From: G963668605 sp963668605
GTDB taxonomy: Bacteria; Acidobacteriota; Terriglobia; Bryobacterales; Bryobacteraceae
DNA: 64,000 nucleotides
NCBI GenBank assembly: GCA_963668605.1
Contig: OY764903.1
Span: forward strand, 2,232,001-2,296,000
Direction of reading: 5' to 3'
Shown here: positions 26,442 to 34,508 of the stretch, piece after piece
Layout of the letters: every line of letters begins with the position of its first letter
Numbering within the stretch: the stretch's first letter is position 1
Notes under the pieces: model-generated
The model's database searches: none
What the model was told of the DNA's origin: nothing
Seen by the model: only the letters and a program-made list of their open reading frames with translations
Position numbers and translations under genes: made by a program

Positions 26442-26580
26442 TCAGAACGAGATTCGCAATTTGAGCTGATACGCCTGCGCCGTGACGGAGGAGGCCCGTA
26501 ATGCATGCTCTTCATCGCCGCCAAACGCCAGTTCAAGAATCTGCGGGCGACCTTCAACCAGATGCTCAGCTCCATCAAAT
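26442..26580 (-). pseudogene. Possible tail of a lost outer-membrane protein
   Basis: The minus-strand frame ending at TGA 26442-26444 finishes SSVTAQAYQLKLRISF, an alternating hydrophobic strand ending in Phe like the last strand of outer-membrane barrels. It occupies the same place relative to copy B as the 3934-7170 receptor does to copy A. No intact start or upstream homology was recognised. The rest of 26307-26698 holds only the duplication flank and the promoter region of the next gene. Confidence 0.25.
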
Positions 26581-26698
26581 TCATTTCTTGGCTGGCAACA
26601 TGTAAAGTTGCGCCCTGTGCAGTAGACGCCCGGCGTGGGTGATGGGAGATTGTTGGTAGTTGGCTGAGTCGAGAGAATCTACACAGAGGACAAATCGC

Positions 26699-27598
26699 AT
26701 GGCGAGAATCAAGCTAAACTTGACCGATGCAGCCGGGAACGATCTTAACGACAACGTAACCATCGATCTTTTTTCCCTGCAGACCTCCAGACAGTACCAG
26801 GCCACGAAGCGCGTTGCGCGCACGGTCGTCGTGAATGGCATCGACGCCGGTGGCGCTGCGACGTACCGCGTTATGGTGACACCGGCCAACCACAGAATTG
26901 TGCAGTTCTTCGTAATGCTGAAAGAGTCGAAAGTGGTGGAGCACACGGAGAAAGTGCCTGTTGATCCCGCCAAGGTCCTCTCGATCAAGGCTCCGTCGTT
27001 CGACGCCCTGCCACCAAAGGCACGGGATATCCTCGACGCGGCGCAGGTCCCCGAATTCCCGAACGGCCCTGGAACTTTCTTGCAGGGCGCAAGTCTCTAC
27101 GGGGCGCTCGACAGGCTTCCCCTGCTGCAGGCGTGCTTCCTCAACATCGTGGCGAAATCGGCAAGCATTCTCTTGCAGGACGGCCGTACCTGCCTCGATC
27201 ACTATCTCGGACTGATACGCTTCAATCGTGACAGGCTGTTCATTCCTACGACGGCGGCACTGGTGGAAGAGACGGCCCAATCCAACGCCTTTCACGCGGT
27301 CTCCCCGGCGCTCCATGTTCCACTTCCCGGTTACCACACCGTCTCCAGCTACAAGACGTTCGACCACTACGGGAATCTGCAGTTGACCTTCCAACGCCGG
27401 GGAGAAGCTGGCGGCGACTATGTCGCCGACGTGGACATAGATGATGCGCAGGGCATCGAGCATGCGTTTCAGGTGATTCGCAACACCGTGACCGGACCGA
27501 CGAATCCTTACGACATCCATGACATTCTGTTGCAGCAGAATCCACCCGTTCGCGCCGACTACGATTTTGTCTTCGCACCCGCGGCTACCGTCTCATGA
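26699..27598 (+). CDS. Hypothetical protein, unknown family (299 aa)
   Basis: Not recognised. AGAGGA sits 8 bp before ATG 26699, supporting this start over the in-frame ATG at 26660. There is no signal peptide or membrane segment. Residues 1-105 look beta-rich (ARIKLNLTDAAGNDL, YRVMVTPANHRI, HTEKVPVDPAKVLSIK), like an Ig/regulatory-type domain. The middle part is more helical (PPKARDILDAAQVPEF, DRLPLLQACFLNIVAKSA) and the C-terminal third is again mixed beta. It stands alone between the inverted duplication and a sulfatase. Cytoplasmic location is inferred. Confidence 0.7.
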   Translation: MARIKLNLTDAAGNDLNDNVTIDLFSLQTSRQYQATKRVARTVVVNGIDAGGAATYRVMVTPANHRIVQFFVMLKESKVVEHTEKVPVDPAKVLSIKAPSFDALPPKARDILDAAQVPEFPNGPGTFLQGASLYGALDRLPLLQACFLNIVAKSASILLQDGRTCLDHYLGLIRFNRDRLFIPTTAALVEETAQSNAFHAVSPALHVPLPGYHTVSSYKTFDHYGNLQLTFQRRGEAGGDYVADVDIDDAQGIEHAFQVIRNTVTGPTNPYDIHDILLQQNPPVRADYDFVFAPAATVS

Positions 27599-27643
27599 GT
27601 TTTTAGGAGCGGATTCATCGGCAGGCCGACCCTTACACGGCGT

Positions 27644-29056
27644 TTAGGAATTCAGGTAGAGCTGGGGTCGCTTATCCCGCTGCAGCTCCAAGTCAAATTG
27701 CCGCGCCATCACCGTGAGCCGGCGCACGATGTCCGGATTCTTCGCAGCCAGATCGCTCTTCTCAGCGGGATCCGCCACCACATCGAACAACTGCGGCTGC
27801 GGCATCAGCCTGTAATGGTTCCGGAACACCTGCTGGTTGTCGTACCAGATCGACAGGGGCCGTTCGGGATATTCGGTGATCTGCAGTATCAGCTTCCAGC
27901 GCCCCAGCCGAACCGCCTGCAATTGTGCCCCGAAATAGTAGCAAAACAAGCGATCCTTCGCCGACCGCCGCGAGTTTGATGTGAGCACACGATCCAGGGA
28001 ACTGCCGTCGATCACACGGTCGCGCGGCAGGCCCGCACCTGCCAGGCTGGCGATGGTGGGGAACACATCCATGGTGCTAGCAACGTCCGGGATCTCGCGG
28101 CGCGGTGCGATGCGTCCGGGCCACCAGGCGATCGCAGGCACGCGCATGCCGCCCTCCCACGTAGTCCCTTTCCGGCCGCGCAAAACTCCGGCGAAGCCGC
28201 CGCCTTCGCGCGGATCTTTCCCCGAACCGCGCGGGCCGTTATCCGACATGAATAATACCAGCGTGTTCTTGTCCAGGCCGAGTTCCCGCAAGGTATCGAG
28301 AACCCGCCCCGTGCTCCAGTCGATCTCCTCAACGCTGTCGCCGTAAATTCCACCAGCCGATTTCCCTTCCCGCTCCACCGCGGCGTGCAATGGCGTATGC
28401 GGAGCGGTATGGGGCAGGTAAAGCGCGAAAGGCCGGCCCTTGGATTCGCGGATAAAACGTAGCGCCCGTTCCGTGTACCGCGATGTCAGCGTGTGCTGAT
28501 CCACAGGTGCTTCGAGCACGGTGTCATTCTCCATTAGCGGAAGTTCCGTTGGAGCGAGCACCGGCGCGAATGGTTCGCCCTCCCGCTGTTTGCGCGAGTC
28601 ATTCGCGTAAGGGAGGCCGTAAAAGAAGTCGAAGCCCTGCCTGTGGGCACGGAATTGAGGCAGGCTTCCCAGGTGCCACTTGCCCACGCAAGCCGTGGCG
28701 TATCCGAGCGGTTTCAGCAACTCCGCGAACGTGATCTCGTCCGGCGGCAGGCCGGTCTTCTCAGTCGGGAAGAGAACATTGGGAACTCCCGCGCGCACCG
28801 GATACCGCCCCGTCAACAGCGATGAGCGAGTCGGGCTGCAAAATGGCGCGCCTGCATAGAAATTCGTAAACCGCGCGCCCTCTTGCGCCATCTTGTCCAG
28901 GTTGGGCGTGCGGATCGTTTGTGAGCCGTAACACCCCAAATCGCCGTAACCCAGGTCGTCCGCCAGGATGATGATGAAATTGGGCCGGCCAGACGCCCGG
29001 CCGTACGCGGAGAACGCCGCCAGCGAAGTTAGAAATTCGCGTCTATTCGAATGCAT
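27644..29056 (-). CDS. Arylsulfatase-type sulfatase (CSPTR), Tat-exported
   Basis: Sulfate-ester hydrolase of 470 aa, close to the arylsulfatase A/N-acetylgalactosamine-6-sulfatase pattern. Leader SNRREFLTSLAAFSAYG; metal site LADDLGYGDLGCYG; Cys73 in APFCSPTRSSLLTGRYPVR (formylglycine precursor); VGKWHLGS with the active-site Lys and His; SDNGPRGSGKDP. It shares direction with the sulfatase at 29069 and follows it after 12 bp, so they form one unit. The hexosamine-sulfatase-like assignment rests on motif spacing only. Confidence 0.92.
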   Translation of the reverse strand: MHSNRREFLTSLAAFSAYGRASGRPNFIIILADDLGYGDLGCYGSQTIRTPNLDKMAQEGARFTNFYAGAPFCSPTRSSLLTGRYPVRAGVPNVLFPTEKTGLPPDEITFAELLKPLGYATACVGKWHLGSLPQFRAHRQGFDFFYGLPYANDSRKQREGEPFAPVLAPTELPLMENDTVLEAPVDQHTLTSRYTERALRFIRESKGRPFALYLPHTAPHTPLHAAVEREGKSAGGIYGDSVEEIDWSTGRVLDTLRELGLDKNTLVLFMSDNGPRGSGKDPREGGGFAGVLRGRKGTTWEGGMRVPAIAWWPGRIAPRREIPDVASTMDVFPTIASLAGAGLPRDRVIDGSSLDRVLTSNSRRSAKDRLFCYYFGAQLQAVRLGRWKLILQITEYPERPLSIWYDNQQVFRNHYRLMPQPQLFDVVADPAEKSDLAAKNPDIVRRLTVMARQFDLELQRDKRPQLYLNS

Positions 29057-29068
29057 GAGGTTGTCTCT

Positions 29069-30607
29069 CTACGCCTGCGCTGGGTCTTTAGGAAGCTGTG
29101 CGAGGAACGGATCGCCGTCACGCTCCATCACGTCCATGAGGCGCTTGTGCATCATGCGGATCGTGGACGCATGCGCCGGCGTCCGTGCCAGATTTCTGTC
29201 TTCGTGAGGGTCCTCCTGCAGATCGTAGAGCGCAGTAGCACGCGGAGTGCGGGAGAAGACGTATTTGTATCGCTCGGTTCGGATCATGCGCGCAGCGGGT
29301 CCGCGCTGGCAGAACGCGTAATCGCGCCACTTCGTTTGGCGGCCTTCGATCAGCGGCCGCATGGAGCTCCCGTGCACCTTCTCCGGGGCAGGCAATCCCA
29401 TGTAGTCGAGAATCGTCGGCATGTAATCGATCTGACTTACCGGATTTCGAACTACGGTGCCAGGCTTGATCTTCCCTGGGAATCGCATGCACAGGGGAAT
29501 CCGCACCAGGTCGTCGAAGAAGCTGAAGATGCTCTTGCCGATGCAGCCGTGAGCGCCGGCCATGTCGCCGTGATCGGTGGTGAACACAACCAGCGTGTTC
29601 TCGGCCAACCCGAGTTCTTCCAGTTTCTTAAGAACGCGTCCGACCTGGTCGTCTATGTACTTGACCATGCCGTGATAGATGGCCGTGTATTCGCGGATGC
29701 CCTCCTCCCCGGCAAGCTCGCCCAGTTGCTTGCTTGGCCCGCGCGCATCCCAGGCTTCCAGATTGGTGCTGCCCGTCAGCCGAATTCCCTTCCGATCGAC
29801 CATCGAATAGTACGGCTCCGGTATCACCCATAGATCGTGCGGCGGGTGCCAGGATGCCGTAATCATGAAACTGCGATCGCGGTTCTGCTCCATGAGTCCC
29901 AGCACTTGATTCGTGATTTGCGTTTCGGGCAACAGTTCCGGCGGGATCACGGTCCGGCCGATGGTCGCGATATAGCCGAGGTTCCCGGCCTTTTGAAATG
30001 GTTCCCATGCGTTACGGATCGCCGGGATTTTCTCCACCGGCCGGTCCAGGTATCGCCCGGGATCCTTATCCTTCGCAAACATGGCGGCCGGAAGCCGCTG
30101 TTCCAGGAATTCCGCATATCCGTCGGGTGACTTCGATGCATACGAGAAGCTCTCGTAGCACGGGAAGTCGCCGAGTTCGCCCAAATGCCATTTACCGCGG
30201 AAGGCCGTGGAGTAACCACGGCCGCTGAGCGTCATCTCCGTGCTCGGAAACGCGTTCGGAGCAAGCGGCTCCTGCCCCCGCGCCCGCGCGCCCACATTCT
30301 GGACAATTCCATGGCGATGCGGATAAACGCCGGTGATCATGGTAGCCCGGGAGGGCGAGCAAAACGGCGTCACACACGTGGCGTTAGTGAACAGCGCACC
30401 CTCGCGCGCGATCCGGTCCATGTTCGGCGTCTGAATGTACGGGTTCCCGGTGAGCGACAGCGAGCGGTGGTGCTGCTCGTCAGTCATCAGGAAGAGAACA
30501 TTGGGCCGGTTCTTGACGGCTGGTGCGGAAAAACACCGTGCTGCTCCAGCCGTGCCCGCCGCGGCCGCCGACAGAAGCTCGCGACGGTTGATGTGATGCG
30601 AAGCCAT
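29069..30607 (-). CDS. Sulfatase (S1 family, CSPSR), Tat-exported
   Basis: Sulfate-ester hydrolase of 512 aa. Twin-arginine leader INRRELLSAAAAGTAGA; metal motif FLMTDEQHHRSL (DE/QH type); Cys83 in VTPFCSPSRATMITGVYPH; FRGKWHLGELGDF; TTDHGDMAGAHG. The DEQH and HGDMAGAHG motifs place it near choline-sulfatase/phosphonate-monoester-hydrolase-like enzymes, as with the partial gene at 1-705. It is the first gene of a two-sulfatase unit. No operator palindrome was found upstream, unlike the sulfatases at 12284, 20238 and 20321. Confidence 0.92.
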   Translation of the reverse strand: MASHHINRRELLSAAAAGTAGAARCFSAPAVKNRPNVLFLMTDEQHHRSLSLTGNPYIQTPNMDRIAREGALFTNATCVTPFCSPSRATMITGVYPHRHGIVQNVGARARGQEPLAPNAFPSTEMTLSGRGYSTAFRGKWHLGELGDFPCYESFSYASKSPDGYAEFLEQRLPAAMFAKDKDPGRYLDRPVEKIPAIRNAWEPFQKAGNLGYIATIGRTVIPPELLPETQITNQVLGLMEQNRDRSFMITASWHPPHDLWVIPEPYYSMVDRKGIRLTGSTNLEAWDARGPSKQLGELAGEEGIREYTAIYHGMVKYIDDQVGRVLKKLEELGLAENTLVVFTTDHGDMAGAHGCIGKSIFSFFDDLVRIPLCMRFPGKIKPGTVVRNPVSQIDYMPTILDYMGLPAPEKVHGSSMRPLIEGRQTKWRDYAFCQRGPAARMIRTERYKYVFSRTPRATALYDLQEDPHEDRNLARTPAHASTIRMMHKRLMDVMERDGDPFLAQLPKDPAQA

Positions 30608-30658
30608 CCTTGTTTTATCCTCGGAACAATCGATTTTCTCTTACTACGCACACGACAA

Positions 30659-31126
30659 CTACTTTGAAACAAGCAGTTCAAACTCTCCCGCAACGTCGAC
30701 TTCGCGGCCCTCGTGCGACACAAAGCAATGTCCGGCATGCGGGCCGGTCCGGTACGCCTTTCCTCCCGCCACAACACGCTGGCCGGAGGCGCCGTCGACC
30801 GCTGCACGGCACACATACAGTTCACTGGTCCGTCCCTGTTTCCCCGCCACAACGGCGCGTTCCCAGCCGCTCGCGCGTCAGGTGTAACCCGAGCCCGCGG
30901 CCACTTCGTAAGTCTCAAACGGCTCCGCTTTCCCTTTTTGAGGAATCAGGCAGGGGCCGCCGGTCGTAACTCCGGGTTGTATGCCATCCTGCAACCGCGC
31001 GCGGCAGACGAAAAGCGAACCCGTGTCAGCGACGCGACCAGCCCCCGCGGGAATGGGCTTTCCAGCCTCGTGCGGCGCCCAGTCAACCGGCGCGGCGAAC
31101 AGCAGCAGCAACGCAAGCGCGATCAC
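30659..31126 (-). pseudogene. DM9-repeat (DUF3421) secreted protein with internal stop
   Basis: The frame starts at GTG 31126 with a signal peptide (MIALALLLLFAAPVDW), followed by two DM9 repeats: GKPIPAGAG…GSLFVCRARL…YEVAAGSGY and then ERAVVAGKQGRTSELYVCRA…FELLVSK. TGA at 30878-30880 interrupts the same frame inside the second repeat. Related repeats carry Trp just after this Tyr, so TGG-to-TGA is the simplest explanation. There is no family Cys here and no obvious hairpin. The GTG start overlaps the stop of the upstream fragment (GTGA). Only the first repeat would be translated. Confidence 0.65.
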
Positions 31127-31392
31127 AGCGCGTCGCTCCCGGCCATGCTCAGCTCAGGCTCAAAATCCATGTGTACCAGCAGATCGGTCTTCACGTCCCT
31201 GGCGGGCGAGACTTCCTGCAATGTAAGCACTCCATCCGCCCACCGGAACGTTGCCCGCTCCGTAATGTAGAGCACCTCCTGCGCACGGGAGTATGCCAGG
31301 TCGAAGCCGACGTGATCCAGCCGTTCGACAGACCTGCGCATCTTGCCTCCAGCGCCGTTGCGCGCAGTTGCCAGCACCTTTTCTTTTTGCAT
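31123..31392 (-). pseudogene. C-terminal fragment of a Pct/YdiF-type CoA-transferase
   Basis: This 89-codon frame ends in a stretch very like the last ~70 residues of propionate/acetate CoA-transferases: SVERLDHVGF, then EVLYITERATFRW, LTLQEVSPARDVKTDLL and HMDFEPELS. The catalytic glutamate domain (about 450 residues) is absent. It has its own ATG with AAGCGGA upstream and overlaps the DM9 gene start, so it may still be translated. It begins 8 bp after the stop of the beta-propeller gene. It is best viewed as a relic joined to new upstream DNA. Confidence 0.6.
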
Positions 31393-31400
31393 ATTTCCGC

Positions 31401-34040
31401 TTACTTCAGCGCGTAGAGATATCCGTCCGCTGCCAGGAAGAAAATCCGGTTGCCATAAATTGCCGGGCAGGACTCCTCCACCACGCCTTCCAGCTTATAA
31501 GACCACAATAACCGCAGCACGCTGCCCGCCTCGGGCTTGGCCGAGATACAGCGAAAATAGATATCGCTGCTGGAACCGAAACAAACATGGTCCCTCGCGA
31601 TCGCGACTCCGGGCAGGCCGCCTCCGGGCCGGAACTCCCAGAGCTTGTTTCCGGTTTCGATGTCGAGCGAGAGCAGCCGCCCGCCGGAATTGCAGCCATT
31701 CACGTCATACTTCGGAGAGATAATGAGCTGTTTCCCATCCGTCGCGGGCGTCACGTTGGCAGCGCCATCGGTGAATGGGTAATTCCAAATCGGGCGGCCC
31801 GTTTTGGTGTCGAGCGCGAACGCGCTTCCGCCCACCGCCGCGAACATCCGGTCTCCCACCAGAACCGGAGCTCCGGAGTCGGGGGCGATCACATTGCGCT
31901 GCGACTCCCCGGCCGGCCCTTTCGGAATGTAATACGCCCAGTTCATGTCACCGGTCGCTTGGTCGAGCCCGAAGTAGTGGCCGCCCCAGGCGCCGGTGTA
32001 CAGCTTTTTGGAATCGGTCGCCGGAGCCGGATAGATGCCTCCCGTGGTTTCGCGCTTCCACAGAATTTCGCCCGTGGCCGCGCGAAGACAGAATAGGTCG
32101 CCCTCCACCGTGCCGACGAACAGCTTACCCGCCGAATAACTGGCGCCCACCCACGCCCAGCCGAGCGGCTTGCTCCACACCCGCTGCCCGGTCCGCGCGT
32201 CCACCGCATAGAATTCCTTGTTGCCGCCTTGCTGACCGAAGTAGACGCGGCCCTCCGCAACCGTCGGGGTTCCCGAGACTTGTCCCGACGTTTCGAAGCG
32301 CCAGATCTCTTTCCCGCTTGCCGCGTCGACCGCGTACACAAACCGGTTCGGCGCACCCGCGTAGACCACACCGTCCACTACGGTAGGAGACGACTGATAA
32401 TCCGCACCGCCAGCGATCATATCGGCTGTGATTCGCTGCCCGTCGATGTACGCGGCTTCAAGCAGGCTGTGCCGCCACTGCAGCTTGCCGTCGGAGGGAC
32501 GCAGCGAGTGCAGGTAGAGGTCGGAACTGCTCACCAGTATGCCGGCCTCATCGCCGGCAAGGTCCGCCATCACCTGGTGGCTGCTGGCTTTGGCCCGCCA
32601 GAGTTCGCTACCCGCGGGACCGAAAGCCTGCACCGTTCCGTCCATCGACGCCACGACCACATTCGGTCCGGCAACCAGCGGCTTCGCGCGAATCCAGTCG
32701 CTGGTTTGCGCCTGCCATAGCAGTTTGCCGCTTGCCGCATTCAGGCAATACAGGCGGCGGTTCGCCGCACCTACAAACACACGGCCATCCCTGACCTCGG
32801 GCGTCGAGAAGAAATGAAACGCGCGCGTTTCGAGCTCGCGCACTTTGTACGTCCACAGCACTTTCCCGGTAGCCTTGTCCAACGCGTAAATGCTGCCGTC
32901 GTTCGCCGCCGCGTACACCGCGCTTGGCCCCACAGCGGGACTGGCGCGAAGCGGCGCGCCGGCGCGGAATTGCCACGCTATCCGCTCGTGCCCCTGTGCC
33001 TCGAATGCGTAGAGAACGCCGGCGTCCGTGCCCACGTAGATGCGGTTGCCGTCCAGCACCGGATCTCCGGACATGTCTCCTACTCGTAAGGCCCACAGAT
33101 TGCGCCCGGACCGCGCCTCTTTCACGATCAGCGTGTCCAGGTTCCACACCAACGAAGGGATATTCTCGATGTATTGCTGGCCGTAAGGGTAGATGAGGTA
33201 GCGGCTGTCGCCCGCCACAGGCGCGTAACCGTGACGGTAATCCAGGTGGCCGATGGTTTCCTGCTTTACGATCTTGCCGGTTTGCTTATCGAGGTAAACC
33301 AGGTTCCGCGCGACTCCGCTTTCGCCACGGCTTCCCGTTTGCCGCAGCACCAGTTTATCGCCCGCAATCACTACGCCCGAACTGACCCGCGGCGTCTCAT
33401 AGATCAGCGTTCCATTCTGCCGGGCTTTCCACACGACCTTGCCCGTCCTCTTGTCAAGACAGTACGCCATGGTCATGATGCCCGGCGAAGCGACGTAAAC
33501 CCTCTCGCCCTCGATGGTAGGCCGCGCATACCATGTGTGGCCAACAGGAAAACGCCAGGCCAGCTTTCCTTCGCTGGGCCCGGGATCTTTTGTGTATCCT
33601 GTCTGCGCGGGTCCGCCCTGAAAGAACGGCCAGTTCGTCGGCTTGTCTGCGGAACCCCCGCGCGGCTCGCCCGTCTTGCTCTCGAACTTCGGAAGTTTCA
33701 TCTGGAGAGCTTCGAGCACCGTGTAGCCTTCGTCAATCACGCGGCACTGCTTCTCGTTCGGTTGAACCCATGGCCGGGGCAGTTGCTTCCGAATGGCTTC
33801 GAACGGGATCATATCGACACCTTGATGCAACAGGAGCCGGTACCACCCATAGAGCGTGCTCTGGCGCTCCGCTCCGTTCGCCTTCGTGGTGGGGGAGGAC
33901 TGCACTTCCTGACGCGCGCGATCGATATCTTCCAGTCCCGAACTTGGACCGGCGGCCACAGCCGGGATGGCCAGCCACAGGACCAGTGCCAATATGGCGC
34001 AACGGCGCCTCGGTTTTAATCTCTCCACAGCACTTTCCAT
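31401..34040 (-). CDS. PQQ-type beta-propeller protein, secreted (879 aa)
   Basis: The start at 34040 gives a basic n-region and signal peptide (RRRCAILALVLWLAIPAVAAG); the longer frame to 34220 crosses a receptor relic. The body is a run of PQQ/BamB-like propeller blades, recognised by repeats such as GKVVWKARQNGT, GRNLWALRVGD, GKVLWTYKV, GKLLWQAQT, GKEIWRFETSG, GRPIWNYPF and GNKLWEFRPG. At least two propellers are expected from the length. It lacks a dehydrogenase active site that I can identify, so it may be a binding or scaffold protein rather than a quinoprotein enzyme. Periplasmic. Confidence 0.82.
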   Translation of the reverse strand: MESAVERLKPRRRCAILALVLWLAIPAVAAGPSSGLEDIDRARQEVQSSPTTKANGAERQSTLYGWYRLLLHQGVDMIPFEAIRKQLPRPWVQPNEKQCRVIDEGYTVLEALQMKLPKFESKTGEPRGGSADKPTNWPFFQGGPAQTGYTKDPGPSEGKLAWRFPVGHTWYARPTIEGERVYVASPGIMTMAYCLDKRTGKVVWKARQNGTLIYETPRVSSGVVIAGDKLVLRQTGSRGESGVARNLVYLDKQTGKIVKQETIGHLDYRHGYAPVAGDSRYLIYPYGQQYIENIPSLVWNLDTLIVKEARSGRNLWALRVGDMSGDPVLDGNRIYVGTDAGVLYAFEAQGHERIAWQFRAGAPLRASPAVGPSAVYAAANDGSIYALDKATGKVLWTYKVRELETRAFHFFSTPEVRDGRVFVGAANRRLYCLNAASGKLLWQAQTSDWIRAKPLVAGPNVVVASMDGTVQAFGPAGSELWRAKASSHQVMADLAGDEAGILVSSSDLYLHSLRPSDGKLQWRHSLLEAAYIDGQRITADMIAGGADYQSSPTVVDGVVYAGAPNRFVYAVDAASGKEIWRFETSGQVSGTPTVAEGRVYFGQQGGNKEFYAVDARTGQRVWSKPLGWAWVGASYSAGKLFVGTVEGDLFCLRAATGEILWKRETTGGIYPAPATDSKKLYTGAWGGHYFGLDQATGDMNWAYYIPKGPAGESQRNVIAPDSGAPVLVGDRMFAAVGGSAFALDTKTGRPIWNYPFTDGAANVTPATDGKQLIISPKYDVNGCNSGGRLLSLDIETGNKLWEFRPGGGLPGVAIARDHVCFGSSSDIYFRCISAKPEAGSVLRLLWSYKLEGVVEESCPAIYGNRIFFLAADGYLYALK

Positions 34041-34060
34041 TTTCGTTCTTCTCTCGTCCG

Positions 34061-34312
34061 TTACCATTGCATCCGCGCACCGACGGAAATAACCCGCTGC
34101 CGCGAGAACGTGGTATTCGAAACCTGACCGAAGAGTGTGTTGGACGGATTCGAGTTGGGCGCAGCGAAATGAGCATGGTTCAACGCGTTCATGCCCTCGC
34201 CGCGCAGTTGCAGGTTCCACTTCTCCTTGAGCCGGATATTCTTGAACAGGGAAAGATCGAAATTATTCACGCCGTCTGCCCGCACTCCCGTGAGCCGTGA
34301 GGGGAGCAACAC
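34061..34312 (-). pseudogene. TonB-dependent receptor, last ~80 residues only
   Basis: DGVNNFDLSLFKNIRLKEKW, then LRGEGMNALNHAHFAAPN and the terminal SVGARMQW are the final barrel strands of an Oar-like receptor. The plug, signal peptide and most of the barrel are missing. It lies 20 bp before the propeller gene, implying that a receptor-propeller operon lost its first gene by deletion. The adjoining 34313-34508 has no recognisable feature. Confidence 0.75.
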
Positions 34313-34508
34313 TCGAGGTCAGGAAGGTTCGCTACTCCTTTTCTGTAGGACTCTTTCATTCTCTACCACATGCCGGTTTATCCCGGTGTACCGGCAGACC
34401 ACTCGACCCAGGGCGTAGTTGCAGTTTTTGAGCAGGTCGCGAGATCGCGAACACCAGCTTAAACTGCCTGCGGTCCCGCAGAAACATAGCATGAGCTCTT
34501 GAGTCCCA

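Noticed and set aside
26581..26988. Minus-strand 135-codon ORF overlapping the unknown gene
   Set aside because: It is antisense to the 26699-27598 gene, which has a good ribosome site; composition fits an antisense shadow frame.
30878..30880. In-frame TGA in the DM9 gene as a second selenocysteine codon
   Set aside because: The expected residue is Trp, not Cys; the family is not redox-active and I see no SECIS-like hairpin after it. A nonsense mutation is simpler.
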